Shown here: positions 1 through 8,564 of the stretch, one piece after another
How positions within the stretch are numbered: the stretch's first letter is position 1
Layout: the number at the start of each line of letters is the position of its first letter
Notes under the pieces: model-generated
Seen by the model: only the letters and a program-made list of their open reading frames with translations
What the model was told of the DNA's origin: nothing
Database searches by the model: none
Program-made: the position numbers and the translations under genes
DNA from: CBFGTJ01 sp965651815
GTDB taxonomy: Bacteria > Actinomycetota > Acidimicrobiia > Acidimicrobiales > Microtrichaceae
Length of the DNA: 21,400 nucleotides
Direction: 5' to 3'
Assembly: GCA_965651815.1 (NCBI GenBank)
Contig: CBFGTJ010000033.1
Coordinates: 1 to 21,400, forward strand

Positions 1-513
1 TTCGACGACGTGTGCTCGTCGCACCTGATCGAGCACTTCACCGAGCCGGAGCACCACGTGCGCGAGGTGGCCCGCGTGCTCGCGGACGACGGGCGGGCGT
101 TCTTCATCACCCCGAACAAGCCCGCCGACTTCGAGAACCCGTACCACGTGTACCTGTTCGACCCCGAGGACCTCGAGTCGATGCTGCGCCGCCACTTCTC
201 CTCGGTCACGGTCCTCGGCCTCGACGCCACCCCGCTGGTGAAGGCGGACTTCGAGAAGCGCCGTGCGATGGCCAACAAGCTGCTCCGCCTCGACCCGTTG
301 GGGCTGCGCCACAAGCTGCCGCGCAAGGCGTTCGTGTGGCTGCACGCGACCGGCCGGCGGATCGCCTACCGGTTCACCAACACCGAGCAGGTCGGCGGCC
401 AGTCAGGCATCACCGACGCGGAGTTCTTCATCACCCCCGACATCGACGAGTCGACCCTCGTCCTGTTCGCGATCGCGCAGCAGCCGATCCGCGACGCCGA
501 CGTCGTCGCCTGA
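1..513 (+). CDS. SAM-dependent methyltransferase, class I (5' truncated)
   Basis: The reading frame is open from the left edge, so the start and the glycine-rich SAM-binding motif I lie outside the window; 170 residues are visible. The fragment opens inside the domain with FDDVCSSHLIEHF, the motif-II/III region typical of methyltransferase_11/23 proteins (Asp-Val...Ser-Leu-Ile-Glu-His), followed by VARVLADDGRAFFITPN, the usual motif around strand 5. The C-terminal half (FDPEDLESMLRRHF) matches the lid/C-terminal part of such enzymes. The substrate cannot be read from the sequence. The neighbouring glycosyltransferases suggest a sugar or lipid-linked glycan. The last 111 bp overlap the 3' end of the opposing AftD-like gene, and the stop codon lies in the loop of a 9-bp hairpin (501-524). 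Confidence 0.85.
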   Translation, partial: FDDVCSSHLIEHFTEPEHHVREVARVLADDGRAFFITPNKPADFENPYHVYLFDPEDLESMLRRHFSSVTVLGLDATPLVKADFEKRRAMANKLLRLDPLGLRHKLPRKAFVWLHATGRRIAYRFTNTEQVGGQSGITDAEFFITPDIDESTLVLFAIAQQPIRDADVVA

Positions 514-3500
514 CCGCGACGACGGCCCACCGCGGCCGGCGAGTCGGCGGAGGCGGTCGACCAGCACGTCGACGCCCAGCAGCAGGACACCCACCAGCGT
601 CCACGCGTGGGTCACCTCGAACCACTGCGGCCAGCGGAAGTCGGTCTCGTAGCCGTTGCGGATCTGCTTGAGCACCACGAACGCCGCCGCGGCACCGAGC
701 GCGCCGAGCGACACGGCACGCAGCAGCACCTGCCCACGGCGCGTCGCCAGCGCGACGAACGTGACCAGCGCGACCGCGACGCCCACCGGCAACCCGGCCA
801 GGAACACCGCGACGACGAGCACCGCCGCCGCGACGATCCCCGCGCGGCCCGGTGCGAGCGCCTCGCCGTCGGACTCGAAGGGGTGCACCAGGCGGGGCAC
901 CGCGATGGCGGTCGCTCCCGGAGGGAGGTGGGGGTCACGCCGACGGGGCCGGAGGACCAGCGCGAGGCAGGCGAGCACGCCCAGCGCCGAGAGGGCCAGG
1001 GCCACCCAGACGACCTTCTGGGGTGACCAGGTGATGTCCACCACGAGGTCGGCGCCCAGCTCCGCCGGATCGATCCGCCACCCGGTGGCGTAGCCGTTGA
1101 CCAGCGTCGGCTCCCCGAGGTCGACGCCGTCCGCGGTCGTCGCGGTCCAGCCCTCGCTGTAGCTCTGGCCGAGCACGATCCAGTACGGCTCGGTCGCGTC
1201 CCGCACGGTCACCCGGTGGTCGATCCTGCCGGTGCGCTCGGTGGTCGTCGAGGGCTCCTCGGTGGCCTCGAGGCCCTCGACGAGCGTGTCGGGGCCCGGG
1301 CCGCCGCCGGCCTCGCTGGCGAGCGCGAGGAGGTCGACCTCGATGCCGCCCTCCGCGCCGGGCGCCGTGCGCAGCAGCGACCGCCCGGCGTCCAGCTCGA
1401 CCGGCCCCCCGCAGGACTCCAGTCGCAGCAGCCGGCTCGCCAGGGCGTCCTCGACCGTGCCGACGACTCGCAGGCCGTAGGGGCGGCCGTCGATCTCGAG
1501 GAGGTGGTCGTGGCAGGTGTCCGCGAGCGGGCGGTCCGCGGCGGGCAGCTCCATCGTGGGCAGCCCGAGCTCGGCCAGGCCGACGGGCATCACGACCGGG
1601 CCGCCACCGAACCAGTCCTCGGTGAGCACCTCGTCGACCTCGTCCACCGTGAGCCGGAACGTGGTGCCCCGCAGCACCCCGGTGTCGAGGGCGACGCTCG
1701 TGGTCGACCGCTCCGGCCGGCCCTCGCCCGGGTCGATCGGCGTCAGGTCGAACCTGCGGGGCTCACCGCCGTCGACCGACAGGCTGAGCGTCCGGGGCAC
1801 CGAGTGGCGACCGTCGGCGACGACCAGCAGCTCGAGCCCGTCGACCTCGACCGGCTCGGGGTAGGTGACCTCGACCCAGGAGCCGGCCGCCCCGTTGAAG
1901 GGGCTCCGGTACGCCGTGGACGGGTCCCCGTCGAGCGCGGAGGACGCCCGTGAGCGGAGGTCCCGGGCCATGCGCTCGCCGGAGGTCGCCACGACCCCGC
2001 CGTCCTCCGGTGCCGGCACGCCGATCCAGCGGTCGATCACGTGGTCGGGCAGCGAGTCCGACAACCGGCCCTTGCCGTAGGCGGTGAAGCTGCGGGGCAC
2101 GGGGCCCTCCACCCAGCGGCGCATCCCCGGCTCCTCCGGGTTGCCCAGCGCCTCGTCGAGGCTCGGTGCCCGCCGGCTGAACAGGTAGGTCAGGTCGCGC
2201 TCCAGCGACTCGCGGCCCGCGACCGAGAGCAGGTCGACCGGGGGGCGGATCGTCTCGACCAGCGGTTCCACGCCGGGGATCTCGAGCTCGGCGATGCCGA
2301 CGTCGGACACGCCCCGGTAGCTGGCGAGCCGGCCGACGTTGGTCTCCTCGACCACCACGTCCAGCGTGTGGAACGTGCGCTCCGGGAACGTGATCTCCCG
2401 CCCCGGGGGGAACAGGGCGCTGTCGCCGAGGTCGACCTCGACCTTGGTGCGCTCGTCCTCGTCGAAGACCAGCGACACGCGGGTGATCCACCGGCTCTTG
2501 CGGCCCTGGGTGAGGAGGAGGTTCACCCGGTCGGTCGTGATCGGCTCGGTGGAGGTGACCCGCAGGTACTCGCCCTCCGCCTCGTCGAACGCCGCGACGC
2601 GCCACGCGGTGGACGGGTCACCGTCGAGGGCGAAGTAGGCCCGGTCGCCCGCGGTGTAGGTGATGCCGTTGCCGTAGGCGGTCGCGGCGGCGGTGACGGG
2701 ACCCTCCACCTCGGTGATGGTGCGGGCGTCGTCACCGGCCTCGGGGAACACCTCGAGGCGGTTGTCGGCCGGGTCCTCCTCGACCGGTTCCTCACCGGCC
2801 CGCTCGGTGTAGCCGTCGTTCTCGCGCACCGACCCCCAACGGCGGGCCTGGCGCCGGTTGGTGTCCGAGACCACCAGCCGTGCGCCGGGCTCGCGGATGA
2901 GGTCGCGCAGGACCTCCGGGGAGTCGGCGAAGGTCGCGGAGTACAGCACCGGCCGGTCGGCCGGCAGGAGCCCCGCCGAGGCGAGCGCGACGATGCCGGC
3001 GGCGTCGCCCGCGAGGATCGTCGGCGAGCGGGCGGCGACCGTGCGGACCATCGGCTCGGGGGAGTCGACCGGGTAGACGGTCACCGGGGCCGGGTGCCCC
3101 ATCTCGGGGGTGGCCGCGAGCGTGGCCTCGTCGTCGAGGGGCAGCTCCGGGGAGGGCTCGTTGGGCACGGGCTCACCGAAGGTCCGCGGTTCGCCGAGGC
3201 CGATGGCCCGGTCGAGGCGGTCCGCGGTCTGGCGCGGCCGGGGCGTGCGGTAGCGCTCGAACTGCAGGTCCGCGCGGTGCACGATCTCGCCGACGCCCAT
3301 CAGCCGGGCGAGGGGAGCGAGGGCGTCGGGGTCGACGCGCCCGTCCTGGAACGGCAGGTCGGCGGCGTTGAGCAGGTCCGCGGAGGGCGGCGACCCGTAG
3401 GGGATGAGCTCACGGGCGACGAAGTCGCGGTCCATCAGGCCGGGCGTGATCGGGTCGACCGTGTTGCCCCAGCGGTACGCGGCGAAGTCGATGCCCGGCA

Positions 3501-4881
3501 GCTCCCACACCCTGGTGTCGTGGTCACCCGCGTCGAGGGCCGCCGCCGCGTCGCGCCAGTACGCCGGCACGTCCTCGTCGCGGAGCAGGTTCCGGTCGAC
3601 GAACTCGCCGCGGAACAGGGCGAGCGAGTTCAGGCACACCAGCACCACGAGGGTGCCGGCGACCGGCACGCGCCACCGTGGGCGCACCCGGTCGAGCGAC
3701 GCGACCGCCGCGCCGAGGAACACCGCAAGGCCGAGCACGACGAGCGGCACCGCCCTGGGCGTGGACCGGAACGACAGGCCCAGGTCGGTGCGGCTCCACG
3801 CCTTGAACAGCGCCCCGTAGGGGCTGGGCCCCTCCCAGGGGTGGGCCCCGACCGAGAGCACCATCCCGACGACGATCACCGTCGCGAAGTACGCCCGGTG
3901 CCGCCAGCGGGTGAGCAGCCCGGCGGCCGCGGCGGTGAGCGGGATCGCGAACGACAGGGCGAGCGACGGGATCGACTCGATCATCCGGGTCGTCGACGCC
4001 GTCCAGGGGCCGAGGCCGTCGCGCCCGTAGAAGAACCAGTAGCCCAGGCCCCGCAGTACCTCGGTGGACAGCGCGGCGGACGCCACGGTCATGTAGGTCT
4101 CGGTGTAACGGAGGATGGGGATGCCGTAGGCACCCTGGAGGGACAGGCCCGCCATCCACCACAGCGAGGTCGCGAGCGTGAGCACCGAGATGCGCAGCCC
4201 GACCACCAGCGCCCGTCGCAGCGACACCTCGCGCTCGGCCCACACCGCGTAGGCGAACCAGAGCACGGGCGCCACCATGACGAGCAGCAGCGACGTGGCG
4301 TTCACCCCGCCGACGGTCAGGGTGACCAGCGCGAACCACGCCGGGGTGCGCCAGTCGTCCCGCCGCAGCGACCGGGCGGCGAGCCCGACCAGCCACGGCA
4401 GGCCCGCGAACGGCAGCAGGATCACCGAGAGGCGGGCGACGTAGTCGAGCAGGTACGGGCTGAGCGCGTACGCGAACGAGGCGACCGTCGCTCCGCCGCC
4501 GACCCAGCGCAGCTCGCGGAGCATGAAGCGCACCCCGAGGCCCGCGGCGAAGATGATCGACCCGGCCCAGAGGCGCTGGGCGACCCAGTCGGGCAGGCCG
4601 ATCGCCTCCATCAGCCAGTAGTAGGGGCCCATCGGCCAGAGGTAGCCGATGTTCTGGTGGGTGACCGTGCCGAGGCCGACGTTCGGGTCCCACATCCACG
4701 CGGCGCGCGACAGCAGGCGGGACGGGTCGAGGTACAGGTACGTCTTGGTGTCCGCGCCCACGCTGCCGGGCTTGGTGAGCAGCAGCGGCACGTAGGCGAC
4801 CAACGCCAGGAGCGTCGCTCCGACAGGGAGCCTCGTCCGCTGCACCCACGGGCGCGTGTCGTCGGGGGCGGTGCCGGTCAT
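403..4881 (-). CDS. aftD: AftD-like alpha-(1->3)-arabinofuranosyltransferase family membrane protein
   Basis: A 1492-residue protein with the architecture of the AftD/DUF3367 family, which in mycobacteria branches cell-wall arabinan with polyprenyl-phospho-arabinose on the outer membrane face. Residues ~20-455 form a multi-pass GT-C core. Its first outer loop holds D44 (GADTKTYLYLDP), then WDPNVGLGTVTHQNIGYLWPMGPYY, the family signature. A large extracytoplasmic part contains two discoidin/carbohydrate-binding-like segments marked by LDGDPSTAWR (752-761) and LDGDPSTAYR (983-992). Four C-terminal membrane segments follow. Mycobacterial AftD is about 1400 residues, so this one is complete and slightly long. 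ATG 4881 is preferred because a TAGGGT box lies 11 nt upstream; an in-frame GTG at 4953 would place that box inside the gene. The last ~36 residues are hydrophilic and encoded antisense to the neighbouring methyltransferase. The family call is firm; substrate and linkage are inferred. Confidence 0.92.
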   Translation of the reverse strand: MTGTAPDDTRPWVQRTRLPVGATLLALVAYVPLLLTKPGSVGADTKTYLYLDPSRLLSRAAWMWDPNVGLGTVTHQNIGYLWPMGPYYWLMEAIGLPDWVAQRLWAGSIIFAAGLGVRFMLRELRWVGGGATVASFAYALSPYLLDYVARLSVILLPFAGLPWLVGLAARSLRRDDWRTPAWFALVTLTVGGVNATSLLLVMVAPVLWFAYAVWAEREVSLRRALVVGLRISVLTLATSLWWMAGLSLQGAYGIPILRYTETYMTVASAALSTEVLRGLGYWFFYGRDGLGPWTASTTRMIESIPSLALSFAIPLTAAAAGLLTRWRHRAYFATVIVVGMVLSVGAHPWEGPSPYGALFKAWSRTDLGLSFRSTPRAVPLVVLGLAVFLGAAVASLDRVRPRWRVPVAGTLVVLVCLNSLALFRGEFVDRNLLRDEDVPAYWRDAAAALDAGDHDTRVWELPGIDFAAYRWGNTVDPITPGLMDRDFVARELIPYGSPPSADLLNAADLPFQDGRVDPDALAPLARLMGVGEIVHRADLQFERYRTPRPRQTADRLDRAIGLGEPRTFGEPVPNEPSPELPLDDEATLAATPEMGHPAPVTVYPVDSPEPMVRTVAARSPTILAGDAAGIVALASAGLLPADRPVLYSATFADSPEVLRDLIREPGARLVVSDTNRRQARRWGSVRENDGYTERAGEEPVEEDPADNRLEVFPEAGDDARTITEVEGPVTAAATAYGNGITYTAGDRAYFALDGDPSTAWRVAAFDEAEGEYLRVTSTEPITTDRVNLLLTQGRKSRWITRVSLVFDEDERTKVEVDLGDSALFPPGREITFPERTFHTLDVVVEETNVGRLASYRGVSDVGIAELEIPGVEPLVETIRPPVDLLSVAGRESLERDLTYLFSRRAPSLDEALGNPEEPGMRRWVEGPVPRSFTAYGKGRLSDSLPDHVIDRWIGVPAPEDGGVVATSGERMARDLRSRASSALDGDPSTAYRSPFNGAAGSWVEVTYPEPVEVDGLELLVVADGRHSVPRTLSLSVDGGEPRRFDLTPIDPGEGRPERSTTSVALDTGVLRGTTFRLTVDEVDEVLTEDWFGGGPVVMPVGLAELGLPTMELPAADRPLADTCHDHLLEIDGRPYGLRVVGTVEDALASRLLRLESCGGPVELDAGRSLLRTAPGAEGGIEVDLLALASEAGGGPGPDTLVEGLEATEEPSTTTERTGRIDHRVTVRDATEPYWIVLGQSYSEGWTATTADGVDLGEPTLVNGYATGWRIDPAELGADLVVDITWSPQKVVWVALALSALGVLACLALVLRPRRRDPHLPPGATAIAVPRLVHPFESDGEALAPGRAGIVAAAVLVVAVFLAGLPVGVAVALVTFVALATRRGQVLLRAVSLGALGAAAAFVVLKQIRNGYETDFRWPQWFEVTHAWTLVGVLLLGVDVLVDRLRRLAGRGGPSSRSGDDVGVADRLLRDREQDEGRLVDVGGDEELRVGDA
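501..524 (+). terminator. hairpin with stop codon in the loop
   Basis: CGTCGTCGC (501-509) and GCGACGACG (516-524) are perfect 9-bp inverted arms separated by CTGACC, which contains the TGA stop of the upstream methyltransferase. No T-run follows. U-less GC-rich hairpins are common candidate terminators in actinobacteria. It also lies inside the antisense AftD-like coding sequence, so coding constraint is an alternative source of the symmetry. Confidence 0.5.
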
Positions 4882-4892
4882 GGGGAGGCCCG

Positions 4893-4898
4893 ACCCTA
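4893..4898 (-). promoter_or_regulatory. putative -10 box of the AftD-like gene
   Basis: TAGGGT on the minus strand (4898 to 4893) fits the actinobacterial TANNNT -10 consensus and ends 11 nt before ATG 4881. A start about 7 nt downstream would give a leader of roughly 5 nt. No Shine-Dalgarno sequence is present upstream of this ATG, consistent with near-leaderless expression. No convincing -35 is visible. Confidence 0.45.
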
Positions 4899-4972
4899 CC
4901 GTCCGCCCGCACGCCGGCGGCTCACCCTGCCGGAGCCGGTGGGTGCAGCGCACCGCGGCGCACCGCCACCGC

Positions 4973-4978
4973 TACTGT
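4973..4978 (+). promoter_or_regulatory. putative -10 box, leaderless promoter
   Basis: TACTGT is followed by 8 nt and then GTG 4987, so transcription would start at or next to the start codon. There is no Shine-Dalgarno sequence in the gap. Upstream, GCGCACCGC occurs twice with a 10-bp period (4948-4956 and 4958-4966), covering the position where a -35 or an operator would sit. Confidence 0.5.
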
Positions 4979-4986
4979 CGCTGGCC

Positions 4987-6435
4987 GTGGTCTCCCGCCG
5001 CCCCTCACCGGAGGTCCGCGCCGCGCTCACCGTGGGTGCGGTCGCCGCCGCCGTCCGCGTCGCCTGGGTGCTGTTCGCCTCCCGCCCGCCGCAGGGCCTC
5101 TCGGACCCGAAGATCTACGTCGCGGCGGCGGAGTCGATCGCCCGGGGCGACGGCTACACGTCCCTGCACGGGCTGCCGACCGCCTACTACCCGCCCGGCT
5201 ACCCGTTCTTCCTGGGTGGGCTGCGGGCGGCGCTCGACGTCGTCGGTGCGGGCGCCCACCACGTGCTGGTCACCGGGCTCGTGCAGGCGCTGCTGGGCGG
5301 GGTGGGCGCGGGCGCGGTGGTGCTCATCGGCTGCCGGCTGGTGGCCCGCACGCAACCGCGGCGGGACCTCCGTCCCGGCGTGCTGGCCGGCGCGGTGGTG
5401 GCGCTGTGGCCGAACCTGGTGCTGCACACCGCGGTGGTGCTGAGCGAGACGGTCTTCCTCGCCGGCTTCTACGTGGCGCTCGCCGCGCTGTGCGCGTGGC
5501 TCGACCTCGGCGACGACGGGTCCGTGCGGCGCCGCCGGGCGCTGGGGGCGGTGGTCGTGGTGGGCACGGCGTGGGCCACCCTGGTGCGCCCCCAGTCCGT
5601 GGTCCTGCTGGTGCCGGCCGCGGCGCTCGCCTGGTGGCTCGGGGGCGTGCCGCTGCGGCGGGCGGCACGGGGTGTCGGCCTCGTCGTCGCGGGCCTCGCG
5701 CTCGCGGTCCTCCCCTGGACCATGAGGAACGTCGTGGTCATGGACGCCCCGGTCCCCATGTCGACCAACACCGGCGACAACCTCTGCATGGGCTTCAACG
5801 ACGACGCCAACGGGGCCTTCATCCAGACCCCGGAGTGCTTCACCGACGGCCGCTACGTCGACGGCCCCGAGGTGGAGGTCGAGCGCGACGCCGAGCTGCG
5901 CGGCAGGGCGTTGCGCTGGATCGCATCGAACCCGGGAGCGCTGCCACGCCTCAGCCTGCAGAAGCTGCGGGCGACGTTCGTCCACGACGCCGACGCCGTC
6001 GCCGCGTGGGAGTCCTACGGCGAGGACGTGCACCTCGGAGACGGCGCCCGCGCCGCGCTGCGCTGGGCCAGCGACCTCTACTACTGGGCGGTCGCGCTCG
6101 TCGCGCTCGGCGGCCTGGTGCTCGTGGGGGCCGACACCCGGCGTGCCCGGCGGGACCGGCGACCACCCCCCGTCCACGCGCTGCTGGTCGCCGCCGTGAC
6201 GCTCGGCGGGGTCCTCGTCCCGGTCCTGTTCTTCGGTGCGGAGCGGTTCAAGGTGCCGATCGTGCCGTGCCTCGCGCTGCTGGCCGCCTACGTGCCCGCC
6301 CGCTTCTGGGCACGTCGCAGCGAAGCGCCGGAGGGGGCGCACCCCCACACCGGGCCGACCAGGGTCCCGGAAGGCCCCGAGGCACCCGAGCACGCCACGC
6401 GGACCCCCTCGAGCGCGGCGGAACCGGCGCCGTGA
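4987..6435 (+). CDS. GT-C (GT39/PMT-like) membrane glycosyltransferase
   Basis: A 482-residue polytopic membrane protein. After a first membrane helix (~15-30), the first outer loop holds D39 (SDPKIYVAA) and then TAYYPPGYPFFLG, the arrangement seen in GT39/PMT-2 enzymes, which use polyprenyl-phosphate sugars as donors and an acidic residue in this loop. About nine further hydrophobic helices follow. The outer loop MSTNTGDNLCMGF...PECF carries a Cys pair (C267, C284) that recurs in the protein at 11328-12749, its paralogue in this window. The C-terminal ~40 residues are Pro/Glu-rich and probably cytoplasmic. GTG 4987 was chosen because it begins the first helix and has an ideally spaced leaderless -10 box. 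The stop overlaps the next start as GTGA. The sugar specificity is unknown. Confidence 0.85.
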   Translation: MVSRRPSPEVRAALTVGAVAAAVRVAWVLFASRPPQGLSDPKIYVAAAESIARGDGYTSLHGLPTAYYPPGYPFFLGGLRAALDVVGAGAHHVLVTGLVQALLGGVGAGAVVLIGCRLVARTQPRRDLRPGVLAGAVVALWPNLVLHTAVVLSETVFLAGFYVALAALCAWLDLGDDGSVRRRRALGAVVVVGTAWATLVRPQSVVLLVPAAALAWWLGGVPLRRAARGVGLVVAGLALAVLPWTMRNVVVMDAPVPMSTNTGDNLCMGFNDDANGAFIQTPECFTDGRYVDGPEVEVERDAELRGRALRWIASNPGALPRLSLQKLRATFVHDADAVAAWESYGEDVHLGDGARAALRWASDLYYWAVALVALGGLVLVGADTRRARRDRRPPPVHALLVAAVTLGGVLVPVLFFGAERFKVPIVPCLALLAAYVPARFWARRSEAPEGAHPHTGPTRVPEGPEAPEHATRTPSSAAEPAP

Positions 6436-8564
6436 CCGCCGTCGCCGAAGCGACCGCACCGGTGCCCACGGAGCCCGCCCCCGCCCGGCGGCGGTACCTG
6501 GCCGCATCGGGCCTGGGCGCCCTGTGCGCGTGGCTCCTGTTCGCCCTGGTGCTCCAGAGCGGCCGTGACGGGTGGTTCGACCGTGACCTCCTCGGCAACT
6601 TCTACGACGGGCAGGCTCGGGCGCTGCTCGACGGGCGCCTGGACGTCGACCCCGGGATCGCGGGGTTCGAGGGGTTCCGGATGGGCGAGCGGACCCACAT
6701 CTACCAGGGGCTCGTCCCCGCGCTGCTGCGCCTGCCGCTGCTCGCCGTCACCGACGCCGCGGACGGCCGCCTCACCGGGCTGTCGATGCTCCTCGCGACC
6801 GCGCTCGCGCTCGGCTACCTCGTCGCGGCGGGCTGGCGGGCACGGTGGCTGGTGCGCGGCGACCGGGCGCTCACCAGGGGAGAGGGCTGGCTGGTGGGGG
6901 CGGCGACCTTCGGGCTCGCCGCCGGGCCGCTGCTGTTCCTCGCGTCGAGGGCGTGGGTGTACCACGAGGCGATCGTCTGGGCGTGCGCGGCGACGCTCGC
7001 CTCCCTGACGCACCTGCTGTGGTGGCTCACTCCCGACGAGGGCGCGCGGGCGCGCGACCGGCACCTCGTCGCCGCCGTGCTCCTCGCCGGGGTCGCGCTC
7101 AACAGCCGCTCGTCGATGGGGCTCGGGCCGATGCTCGCCGCGGCGGTGGTGGCCGCCTCGCTCGCCCTCCAGCTGCTGCCCGGGGCCCTCGGGACGAGCC
7201 GACCGGTCACCGCGCTGCGGTCCGCGCTCCGGCGGCTCACCGGGTGGGACCCGCAGCGGACCGTGCGCTCCCCACGGGCGGCGCTGGCGATCGTCGTGGT
7301 GGGGCTGGTCGTCGGTGCGGGGCTCTACACCGCGGTCAACACCGCCCGCTTCGGCTCCCCGTGGACCGTGCCGCTGGACCGGCAGGCGCTGGTCGCGACG
7401 GACCCCGCCCGCCGGGCCGCGCTCGACGCGAACGACGGCTCCCTCTTCGGCCTGCAGTACGCGCCGTCCGTGCTCACCCAGGCCCTGCGACCCGACGCGC
7501 TGGGCTTCCGCGGCGAGCTGCCCTGGCTGGTGTTCCCCTCGTCGCGCCCCGCCGTCGTCGGCGACGCCGTGTTCGCGGAGCGCGACTGGTCCTCGAGCGT
7601 GCCCGCCAGCCAGCCGCTGCTCCTGCTCGGCGCGGTCCTCGGGGTCGCGACGCTGTGCTCCCCGCGGCGCCTGCTCGGACGCGGGGACCTCGGCGCGTTG
7701 GGGCCCTACCGACTCGTCGCGTGGGGTGCCGCGGCCAGCGGCGCGGCGATCGTCGTGTTCGGCTACATGGCGCAGCGCTACCTGACCGACCTCTACCCCT
7801 TCCTCGCGCTCACCTCGCTCGTCGGGCTCCACGCCCTGCACGCACGTGGGGTGGAGCAGTGGGGGCGCGGCGCCCGGCTGACCGCGACCACGGTCGTGGT
7901 CCTCGCCGCGCTGTGGGGTGCGTGGGCGAACACCGGGCTCGCGCTGCAGTACCACCGCGAGATCGCCCCGGGCCCCACCGAGGCCCAGCGGATCCAGTGG
8001 GTGCGGACCCAGGCCCGCGCGGGTGCGCGCCACGAGCTGCTCCAGCTCCCCTCGGACGCGGCGCTGCCCGGCGGGCAGCCGGTCGGGAGGCTCGCGGTCA
8101 CCGGCGACTGCGACGGCCTGTACCGGTCCAACGGCACCGTCTGGTACCGCCTCGAGAGCAGCACCGGCGGCGGACGTGCCGTGCTCCACCTCGACCACCG
8201 CGGCGCCGGGGACGGCGGGGCGCGGGTCATCGCCCGGCGGCGGGGCGGGGACGGCGAGGTCCGCGTGGTGCTCGCCCCCAGCCCCGGTGGCGTGCGCTTC
8301 GCCGTCGAGCGCGTCGACGCGGCGGGCACCACGACCGCCGGCGCCGGACCGGAGCTGGCGTTCCCGCCGGGTGCGCGCCTCGAGGTGCAGCTGACCCTCG
8401 ACCACCACACCGGTGAGGCGCTCGTGGTCGACCGTGACGGTCAGCGGCTGCTCGACGCGCTGCTCGACATCCCCGGCGGCGAGCTCGAACCGGTCGGCGA
8501 CCCCGGGTTGGAGGTGGTGGCGGAGGATCCGCCCACCCCGCTGTGCGACGAGCTCCGCAGCTGA
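6432..8564 (+). CDS. polytopic membrane protein (putative GT-C) with C-terminal beta-rich domain
   Basis: A 710-residue protein translationally coupled to the preceding GT-C gene through a GTGA overlap. Residues ~25-515 contain about ten hydrophobic helices. An early outer loop has acidic residues and DLLGNFYDGQARALLDG, resembling the first loop of PMT/GT-C enzymes; RYLTDLYPFLAL, near residue 450, is also typical of such proteins. Residues ~550-710 are a soluble, strand-rich segment (GTVWYRLES, RVVLAPSPGGVRFAVER, RLEVQLTLDHHTGEALVVD) resembling a concanavalin/LamG-type sandwich. It is bracketed by C560 (GDCDGLY) and C705 (PLCDEL), a possible disulfide clasp. The domain may bind the acceptor glycan. 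I recognise the general class but not a named family. The final 124 bp overlap the opposing acyltransferase gene. Confidence 0.8.
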   Translation: MTAVAEATAPVPTEPAPARRRYLAASGLGALCAWLLFALVLQSGRDGWFDRDLLGNFYDGQARALLDGRLDVDPGIAGFEGFRMGERTHIYQGLVPALLRLPLLAVTDAADGRLTGLSMLLATALALGYLVAAGWRARWLVRGDRALTRGEGWLVGAATFGLAAGPLLFLASRAWVYHEAIVWACAATLASLTHLLWWLTPDEGARARDRHLVAAVLLAGVALNSRSSMGLGPMLAAAVVAASLALQLLPGALGTSRPVTALRSALRRLTGWDPQRTVRSPRAALAIVVVGLVVGAGLYTAVNTARFGSPWTVPLDRQALVATDPARRAALDANDGSLFGLQYAPSVLTQALRPDALGFRGELPWLVFPSSRPAVVGDAVFAERDWSSSVPASQPLLLLGAVLGVATLCSPRRLLGRGDLGALGPYRLVAWGAAASGAAIVVFGYMAQRYLTDLYPFLALTSLVGLHALHARGVEQWGRGARLTATTVVVLAALWGAWANTGLALQYHREIAPGPTEAQRIQWVRTQARAGARHELLQLPSDAALPGGQPVGRLAVTGDCDGLYRSNGTVWYRLESSTGGGRAVLHLDHRGAGDGGARVIARRRGGDGEVRVVLAPSPGGVRFAVERVDAAGTTTAGAGPELAFPPGARLEVQLTLDHHTGEALVVDRDGQRLLDALLDIPGGELEPVGDPGLEVVAEDPPTPLCDELRS

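Noticed and set aside
4948..4966. Direct repeat GCGCACCGC with 10-bp period upstream of the 4973 -10 box
   Set aside because: Helical-turn spacing is suggestive of an operator, but 9-bp GC repeats are easily produced by base composition; kept only as a note under the promoter.
2041..6435. Very long + strand open frame extending upstream of the GT-C gene start at 4987
   Set aside because: The part before 4987 is antisense to the AftD-like gene and reads as Arg/Gly/Glu/Val/His-rich low complexity, typical of high-GC antisense frames without stops. Only 4987-6435 has membrane helices and family motifs.
8430..8442. GACCGT-G-ACGGTC inverted repeat at the acyltransferase stop
   Set aside because: As RNA it leaves only a 5-bp stem, lies inside the opposing coding sequence and is too short to call a terminator.
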